Part shown: positions 7,737 through 11,530 of the stretch, in pieces
Position numbering within the stretch: the stretch's first letter is position 1
Layout of the letters: every line of letters starts with the position of its first letter
Assembly: GCA_946480555.1 (NCBI GenBank)
Contig: CAMLLE010000039.1
Span: forward strand, 1 to 11,530
Direction: 5' to 3'
DNA: 11,530 nucleotides
DNA from: an uncultured Verrucomicrobia subdivision 3 bacterium
GTDB lineage: Bacteria; Verrucomicrobiota; Verrucomicrobiae; Limisphaerales; CAMLLE01
The notes under the pieces: model-generated
Databases searched by the model: none
Told to the model about the DNA's origin: nothing
What the model saw: only the letters and a program-made list of their open reading frames with translations
Translations under genes and position numbers: made by a program

Positions 7737-8564
7737 TCAAAACCCGCGCAGATCGGTGCTGCTGCGCCGCGGCAATCCCGGCGCAGGCGTTCGTTTGAGC
7801 ACCAAGTACTCGATTCCCATTTTCTCGCAATACTCGCGTTTGCCGCCTTTGTCGCCGTCTTCGTTCACTGCATAGATGTCCGGATTCAAACGTTTGATTT
7901 CCGGTTCGGCATCCAGCCAGCCATCGCCGCTGGAGATGAGCGCCTGTTTCACGAACTTGATCGAGCCCATCACGTAGCGCCGCTCCTCCTGCGACAGCAG
8001 CGGATGCCCCTCGCCTTTCAACAAACGGATGTTCGCATCGTGCCCGACAATGACATAAAGATCGCCATAGGCGCTGACCTCCTCCGTGAACCGCACGTGG
8101 CCGGAATGAACCCAATCGTAGCAGCCGGTCACAATCACCTTTTTGCGGCCGGGCGCGGATGGCATTGGCGGCGGCTCAGGAAAACCTTTCAGCTCGTCCG
8201 CAGCAAAAACCCGGTAAGGAAGATCTCTCTCCTTTGCCAGGGCCACACGAGCTGAACTGGCCGCCGGTTCGTAATCGACCCACAGATCAGCCTTCAGATT
8301 CTCCGGAAGCGAATCGAAATCCGCGCCGTCCTGCATTGCCACAACGTCGCTGACGTAGCGTACGGCGTTGAGGAAATACTGCCGTTCCGCGAGCGGGAAT
8401 TTTGGCCCTTTGCCAAAGCGCCGTTCAACTGCCGCATCCGGCCATAGCAGTACGGTGAGTTCACCCAGTTTTGCCGCTTCTTCCAGAAACCGCAGGTCAC
8501 GCGAACGAATGTCATCGAACGCGCCAGAGACAATTACTTTCTTCTGCATGAGTGGCTGTAACAT
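7737..8564 (-). CDS. Two-domain cytidylyltransferase-like nucleotidyltransferase (first domain degenerate)
   Basis: The 275-residue protein contains two copies of the HxGH nucleotidyltransferase fold. The C-terminal domain (about 140-275) looks active: KKVIVTGCYDWVHSGH has the phosphate-binding turn and HSGH at 153-156, followed by RLLKGEGHPLLSQEER and the closing PRRSSTDLRG, equivalent to the nucleotide-binding R-x-x-S-T segment. The N-terminal domain (about 7-120) repeats the same fold (KKVIVSGAFDDIRSRD), but HSGH has become RSRD, so it is probably non-catalytic, perhaps structural. Relatives transfer CMP or AMP to sugar, polyol or heptose phosphates. Here the substrate is likely the sugar phosphate made by the adjacent GHMP kinase (inference). 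The gene starts 33 bases after that kinase and is presumably co-transcribed. The ATG at 8564 is used; the ATG at 8549 (MQKKVIV) is equally possible, as neither has a Shine-Dalgarno. It is not a complete HldE, because no ribokinase-type domain is present. Confidence 0.8.
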   Translation of the reverse strand: MLQPLMQKKVIVSGAFDDIRSRDLRFLEEAAKLGELTVLLWPDAAVERRFGKGPKFPLAERQYFLNAVRYVSDVVAMQDGADFDSLPENLKADLWVDYEPAASSARVALAKERDLPYRVFAADELKGFPEPPPMPSAPGRKKVIVTGCYDWVHSGHVRFTEEVSAYGDLYVIVGHDANIRLLKGEGHPLLSQEERRYVMGSIKFVKQALISSGDGWLDAEPEIKRLNPDIYAVNEDGDKGGKREYCEKMGIEYLVLKRTPAPGLPRRSSTDLRGF

Positions 8565-8597
8565 TGATTCAAGTTCGCACGAACCGCTCGCCGCGAT

Positions 8598-9389
8598 TCA
8601 CTTCGCAATCCTGACATTCACTTGAAACGCGCCGGGCACTGGCTTCTCGGAAACCACAATCAGGTAACCGCCGCCGCAGCCGGAATACATCGCGCCCAAA
8701 TACTGCCGTTGATACGCCTTGAGCAGCGCCATCAAATCCAGCCGGATCAACGGATGCCGCACCACGTGTGGCAGAAGCGTTTCCCAGCAGCGCATGTTCA
8801 AGTTCAACGCCGCGCCGAGCGCCTTCGCATCCATTTTCACAATCGCGTCATAACAATCACGCCCTGATTGTCCCAGTCGCGCGACCCACTTGGGCTCCAG
8901 ATTCTTCACTCCCAGCGGACTGTAACCTTCTGGCCGCGGTTCGACCGGAATCAAATGCAGCACGCGGCTCAGCCACCGCGCCACCTTCGGGCGGTTGCAC
9001 GATTCAACGTGCGACGGAAATACGCCGCCATGAATGTTGAAATCGTAATCGAGCCGGTTCACGCCCGGATACACCAGGCCAATCATGTCCTGCGAGCCGC
9101 TCGGTTCAGATTTGCCCTTGTTCTCCGCTTCGTAAAGTTCGCGAACCAATTCCTCGAGCGGCCGCTTCGGGAGCTTCCCCTTCCACAGCTTCATCGCCAC
9201 CGCCCGTGTGCCGCTCGCGATGCCACTGCGATCCATGGGGCGAAAATCCGGCTCAATCTGCACCACCACCATGGAACCCGGCGGCTTCGGGTTATGCTCT
9301 GAAACAAACGGCTGGTCGATCCAGCCGCCCGCCAGCTGCAGGCGGTTGGGAATCGCGCCGAGAAATTTCTGAACCGGATTCATCTTCAT
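8598..9389 (-). CDS. GHMP-family sugar kinase, fucokinase/HddA-like
   Basis: The 263-residue protein is a probable ATP-dependent sugar kinase of the GHMP superfamily. Motif 1 is PNRLQLAGGWIDQP (residues 14-27); the GGW-x-D-x-P form is typical of L-fucokinase and heptose-phosphate kinases. Motif 2 is a weak RSGIASGT (54-61). SGSQD (97-101) with a following PG (108-109) corresponds to the G-x-Q-D-Q...G-G segment, so Asp101 is the likely catalytic base. Motif 3 is SGCGGGYLIVV (236-246). At 263 residues it is shorter than most GHMP kinases (around 300 or more), and the glycine-rich motif 2 is degenerate. The start at 9389 is set by GAGG overlapping the GME stop codon, 6 bases upstream; only 8 bases separate it from GME, so translational coupling is likely. 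An ATG two codons later is also in frame. The substrate is not determinable from sequence; L-fucose or L-galactose is favoured by the FucU and GME context. Confidence 0.78.
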   Translation of the reverse strand: MKMNPVQKFLGAIPNRLQLAGGWIDQPFVSEHNPKPPGSMVVVQIEPDFRPMDRSGIASGTRAVAMKLWKGKLPKRPLEELVRELYEAENKGKSEPSGSQDMIGLVYPGVNRLDYDFNIHGGVFPSHVESCNRPKVARWLSRVLHLIPVEPRPEGYSPLGVKNLEPKWVARLGQSGRDCYDAIVKMDAKALGAALNLNMRCWETLLPHVVRHPLIRLDLMALLKAYQRQYLGAMYSGCGGGYLIVVSEKPVPGAFQVNVRIAK

Positions 9390-9395
9390 GCGTTG

Positions 9396-9400
9396 CCTCA
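9396..9400 (-). promoter_or_regulatory. Ribosome binding site of the GHMP kinase gene, overlapping the GME stop
   Basis: On the minus strand the sequence TGAGG merges the TGA stop of GME with a GAGG Shine-Dalgarno core, followed by 6 bases and then ATG at 9389. It is the only clear Shine-Dalgarno among the cluster starts. It decides the kinase start and implies that terminating ribosomes on GME re-initiate on the kinase. Confidence 0.7.
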
Positions 9401-10444
9401 ACCGACTCCCACCCGTTTGCCGGCTTTGCGCGCCTGATACTGGCCTTTGATCCACTTGAACGTGGCGGCCAGACCTTTGTTCAATGGAGTGGACGGTTCC
9501 CAACCGAGAACTTCATTGATGAACGTGTTGTCGGAATTGCGTCCAGCCACGCCTTGGGGCGCGTTCAAATCGTATTTCCGATTCATCTTCACACCCGCAA
9601 TTTTCTCGATGCGTGTGAGCAGTTCGTTGATCGAAACCAGCTCGCTCGATCCAAGATTGATCGGCGTCGCAATCAGTTTGTCGCAATGCATGATGAGGTC
9701 GATGCCTTTCACGCAGTCATCGATATACATGAAACTGCGCGTCTGGTGGCCGTCGCCCCAGATTGTCACGTCCTTGTTGCCGGTGTCCATCGCTTCGATG
9801 ACTTTCCGGCAAAGCGCAGCGGGCGCCTTTTCGCGGCCGCCGTCCCAGGTGCCATGCGGGCCGTAAACATTGTGGAAACGCGCGATGAAAGTCTTCATGC
9901 CGCGTTCGTGCCAGTACTCCTGGCAGAACATTTCCGACATCAACTTTTCCCAGCCGTAACCGCGTTCCGCCATGGCGGGGTAGGCATCGGATTCCTTCAA
10001 CGCGCGGACGTTCGGGTCCTGCTGCAGCAGCGTGTTGTAAGCGCAGGCCGAGCTGGAGAAGAAATAGCGGCGCGCACCTGCGCGATAAGCCGCTTCCACC
10101 ATGTGGGTGTTGATCAGGATCGAACGCAGGCATTCGACGCGGAAACGTTCGATGAACCCCATGCCGCCCATGTCGGCCGCCAGATTGTAAACTTCCACCG
10201 CACCTTCGCAGACGCGATGGCAGTTTGCTTCATCGCTTACGTCCAGGCACAGGTTCTCAACACCCGGCACATGCAGGTACCATTCGTAAAGCGGCTTTTT
10301 GTCCACCGCGCGAATGTTCGTGAAACCCTTGTTCTTGAAATACAGCGCCAGGTTGCCGGCAATGAAGCCGCCGGCACCGGTGATCACAATCAGGTCATCC
10401 TTCTTCAGCGGCGGATCTTTCTCCACGACTCGTTTTGTATGCAT
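9398..10444 (-). CDS. gme: GDP-mannose 3,5-epimerase
   Basis: The 348-residue extended SDR enzyme converts GDP-D-mannose to GDP-L-galactose (and GDP-L-gulose). In plants this step feeds ascorbate and L-galactose-containing glycans. It resembles plant GME from end to end. It has a Rossmann NAD motif ITGAGGFIA (21-29), YNLAADMGGMGF (86-97), SSSACAYN (130-137), YGWEK (163-167), RFHNVYGPHGTWDGGREKAP (189-208), the WGDGHQTRSF block (229-238) and GVAGRNSDN (298-306). Cys134 and Lys206 match the catalytic pair Cys145/Lys217 of Arabidopsis GME, and Tyr163/Lys167 match Tyr174/Lys178, all at a constant offset of 11. The length is slightly below the plant enzyme because of a shorter N terminus. The ATG at 10444 has no clear Shine-Dalgarno; M1 is followed by about 17 residues before the first beta strand. 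It is the first gene of the cluster, divergent from the AraC regulator. Confidence 0.93.
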   Translation of the reverse strand: MHTKRVVEKDPPLKKDDLIVITGAGGFIAGNLALYFKNKGFTNIRAVDKKPLYEWYLHVPGVENLCLDVSDEANCHRVCEGAVEVYNLAADMGGMGFIERFRVECLRSILINTHMVEAAYRAGARRYFFSSSACAYNTLLQQDPNVRALKESDAYPAMAERGYGWEKLMSEMFCQEYWHERGMKTFIARFHNVYGPHGTWDGGREKAPAALCRKVIEAMDTGNKDVTIWGDGHQTRSFMYIDDCVKGIDLIMHCDKLIATPINLGSSELVSINELLTRIEKIAGVKMNRKYDLNAPQGVAGRNSDNTFINEVLGWEPSTPLNKGLAATFKWIKGQYQARKAGKRVGVG

Positions 10445-10451
10445 AAAGCCT

Positions 10452-10466
10452 ATATCCGTTTCTGGC
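10452..10466 (+). promoter_or_regulatory. Third, imperfect AraC-type half-site next to the GME start
   Basis: ATATCCGTTTCTGGC matches 10 of the 12 defined positions of the ATATCCATnnnTGAC repeat found at 10542 and 10563, in the same orientation. It sits 8 bases upstream of the GME start codon and about where transcription from the candidate GME promoter would begin, so binding there would be expected to block expression or support a DNA loop. With two mismatches it could be chance. Confidence 0.4.
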
Positions 10467-10473
10467 CCGGTGA

Positions 10474-10502
10474 ATTCTTCAGAGGGTTCAGGCCGTTTTC
10501 AA
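10474..10502 (-). promoter_or_regulatory. Candidate sigma-70-type promoter for the sugar cluster
   Basis: On the minus strand, TTGAAA (10502-10497) and AAGAAT (10479-10474) are separated by 17 bases. The -35 matches consensus at 5 of 6 positions and the -10 at 4 of 6. Transcription would start near 10467, giving a 5' leader of about 23 bases before the GME ATG. The tandem operator repeats lie about 40 bases upstream of the -35. The prediction is by eye only. Confidence 0.4.
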
Positions 10503-10541
10503 ATCACGCCTGCATTCTTAGTCGCGAACTCCCGGTTTGGA

Positions 10542-10577
10542 ATATCCATGATTGACGAAGGCATATCCATTCCTGAC
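10542..10577 (+). promoter_or_regulatory. Tandem AraC-family operator half-sites
   Basis: Two direct copies of ATATCCATnnnTGAC lie at 10542-10556 and 10563-10577. All 12 defined bases are identical, and the copies start exactly 21 bp apart, two helical turns. This is the classic arrangement for an AraC-family dimer, as at araI1-I2. The pair lies 25-60 bases upstream of the AraC-type gene and about 98-133 bases upstream of the GME start, so it could serve autoregulation and cluster control. The link to the adjacent regulator is inferred from position. Confidence 0.65.
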
Positions 10578-10601
10578 TTTTGATGAAAACGTTCGGCCGC
10601 C

Positions 10602-11462
10602 ATGAAACGAACCAGTCCCGACTTCTTCTCCAATCAGGTCGTCCAAGCCCGGCGCTTCTTCCTGAACTTGAATCCGCACGCCCGCACGCAGCTGACGGTG
10701 GCCTGCGGCGGCATCGAGAACTGCACGCCTGACTACACGATTCAGCGGAAGAACTTTCCGTTCCACGCGATCGAGTTTGTCGCGCGCGGCTCTGGCACGT
10801 TGAAGCTGGGCCACAAGGAGCATCAGCTCCAGCCCGGAAGCGTTTTCTCGTATGGGCCGGAAACTCCCCACGACATCAGCACCGATGCGAAACAGCCGTT
10901 GACCAAATACTTTGTGGACTTCTCCGGCAGCGAAGCCGCGGCGCTGCTGAAGTCAGCCCGTCTTGGCAGTGGTTCGCTGACGCAGATTTTTCCGCCGATG
11001 GAACTTCAACCTTTGTTCGACGAGCTCATCCGCAACGGACTGCGTGGCACACGACAAAGCCCGGACATTTGCGCCATGCTGCTCGAAGCACTTGGCCGGA
11101 AAATCTTGGAAGCGCGCGCGCCCTTGCCTGGCCGCGAGGCGCTCGCATTTGAAACCTATCAACAATGCCGGGACCACATCGGCCGCCACTTCCTGCGGCT
11201 GCGGACGGTGGAACAGATTGCAAAGGAATGTCATCTCAACGACGCCTACCTCTGCCGCCTGTTCAAGCGCTATGACCAGGACACGCCCTATCGCTTTCTG
11301 CTGCGATTAAAAATGAACTACGCCGCGGAGCGGCTGCAATCGCCGGCGACCATGGTCAAGCAAGTCGCGGATGAAACCGGTTTCGCGAATCAATTTCACT
11401 TCTCGCGCACGTTCCGATCGGTGTTCGGAATTGCCCCCAGCGCTTTGAGCAAGATGCGTTGA
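10602..11462 (+). CDS. AraC-family transcriptional regulator
   Basis: This encodes a 286-residue DNA-binding regulator. Residues 1 to about 180 form a cupin-like ligand domain, with FHAIEFVARGSGTLKLG, LQPGSVFSYGPETPH and FVDFSG as characteristic strands. Residues 201-283 form the double helix-turn-helix of the family: the first unit is TVEQIAKECHLNDAYLCRLF, then a linker helix LLRLKMNYAAERLQ, and the second unit is VKQVADETGFANQFHFSRTF followed by GIAPSALSK. The ligand is probably a sugar. The ATG at 10602 has no Shine-Dalgarno; an ATG at 10583 is out of frame. The gene is divergent from the GME cluster across 157 bases carrying tandem 21-bp-spaced repeats. This suggests it controls the cluster and perhaps itself. 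Whether it activates or represses cannot be read from sequence. Confidence 0.9.
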   Translation: MKRTSPDFFSNQVVQARRFFLNLNPHARTQLTVACGGIENCTPDYTIQRKNFPFHAIEFVARGSGTLKLGHKEHQLQPGSVFSYGPETPHDISTDAKQPLTKYFVDFSGSEAAALLKSARLGSGSLTQIFPPMELQPLFDELIRNGLRGTRQSPDICAMLLEALGRKILEARAPLPGREALAFETYQQCRDHIGRHFLRLRTVEQIAKECHLNDAYLCRLFKRYDQDTPYRFLLRLKMNYAAERLQSPATMVKQVADETGFANQFHFSRTFRSVFGIAPSALSKMR

Positions 11463-11479
11463 CCCAGAACGACACGCGA

Positions 11480-11499
11480 GCGGTCCGCTTCCGGACTGC
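11480..11499 (+). terminator. Weak hairpin after the AraC-type gene
   Basis: GCGGTCCG and CGGACTGC can pair in an 8-bp stem with one G-U pair and a 4-base loop, starting 17 bases after the regulator's TGA. No T-run follows, so intrinsic termination is doubtful. The remaining bases to the end of the window show no other feature. Confidence 0.25.
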
Positions 11500-11530
11500 G
11501 GCGTATCGATCCGGCAATCTTCCTCCACCA

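Noticed and set aside
7536..8255. 239-codon plus-strand frame
   Set aside because: It lies opposite the well-supported nucleotidyltransferase and has no family features.
7737..9389. ADP- or GDP-heptose biosynthesis pair (HldE or HddA/HddC)
   Set aside because: It is not fully excluded, but the kinase is not HldE-like, the transferase is not HddC-like (HddC lacks HxGH), and the FucU and GME neighbours point to galacto-configured L-sugars.
9206..10555. 449-codon open frame on the plus strand
   Set aside because: It lies opposite GME and the GHMP kinase, both of which have clear family motifs. Its predicted protein has no recognisable domain and is explained by codon bias of the real genes.

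Overview
The window looks like a chromosomal segment of a Verrucomicrobia-type bacterium. This is inferred, not proven. The evidence is a giant secreted beta-strand-repeat protein ending in a W-P...FYRL-type C-terminal domain that I associate with Verrucomicrobia, a bacterial GDP-mannose 3,5-epimerase, a moderately high GC content, and mostly weak or absent Shine-Dalgarno sequences. No tRNA, rRNA, CRISPR array, integrase or transposase gene is visible.

Layout, left to right. A strong hairpin terminator (8-38) closes a very large minus-strand gene (95-6463). That gene encodes a 2,122-residue exported protein made of three tandem superblocks with about seven autotransporter-associated beta-strand repeats, but with no autotransporter barrel. 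A stretch of about 665 bases without a convincing gene (6464-7129) follows and holds only small inverted repeats. Next comes a minus-strand sugar cluster, transcribed right to left: GDP-mannose 3,5-epimerase (9398-10444), a small fucokinase/HddA-like GHMP sugar kinase (8598-9389), a two-domain HxGH nucleotidyltransferase with a degenerate first domain (7737-8564), and an L-fucose mutarotase FucU (7130-7561). Facing away from the cluster is an AraC-family regulator (10602-11462, plus strand).

How the genes may work together (inference). GME epimerises GDP-mannose to GDP-L-galactose or GDP-L-gulose. L-galactose differs from L-fucose only by the 6-hydroxyl, so FucU (anomer interconversion), the GHMP kinase (sugar phosphorylation) and the nucleotidyltransferase (nucleotide-sugar formation) could form a salvage or activation branch for an L-galactose- or L-fucose-like sugar, feeding surface glycans. 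The 157-bp divergent intergenic region carries two copies of ATATCCATnnnTGAC exactly 21 bp apart, plus a third imperfect copy beside the GME start. This is the geometry expected for an AraC-family dimer with a remote or repressing half-site. It is the best evidence that the regulator controls the cluster and possibly itself.

The most noteworthy points are the GME-kinase-nucleotidyltransferase-FucU gene set with its AraC operator array, the dead-plus-live tandem nucleotidyltransferase, and the giant repeat protein with no recognisable outer-membrane anchor.
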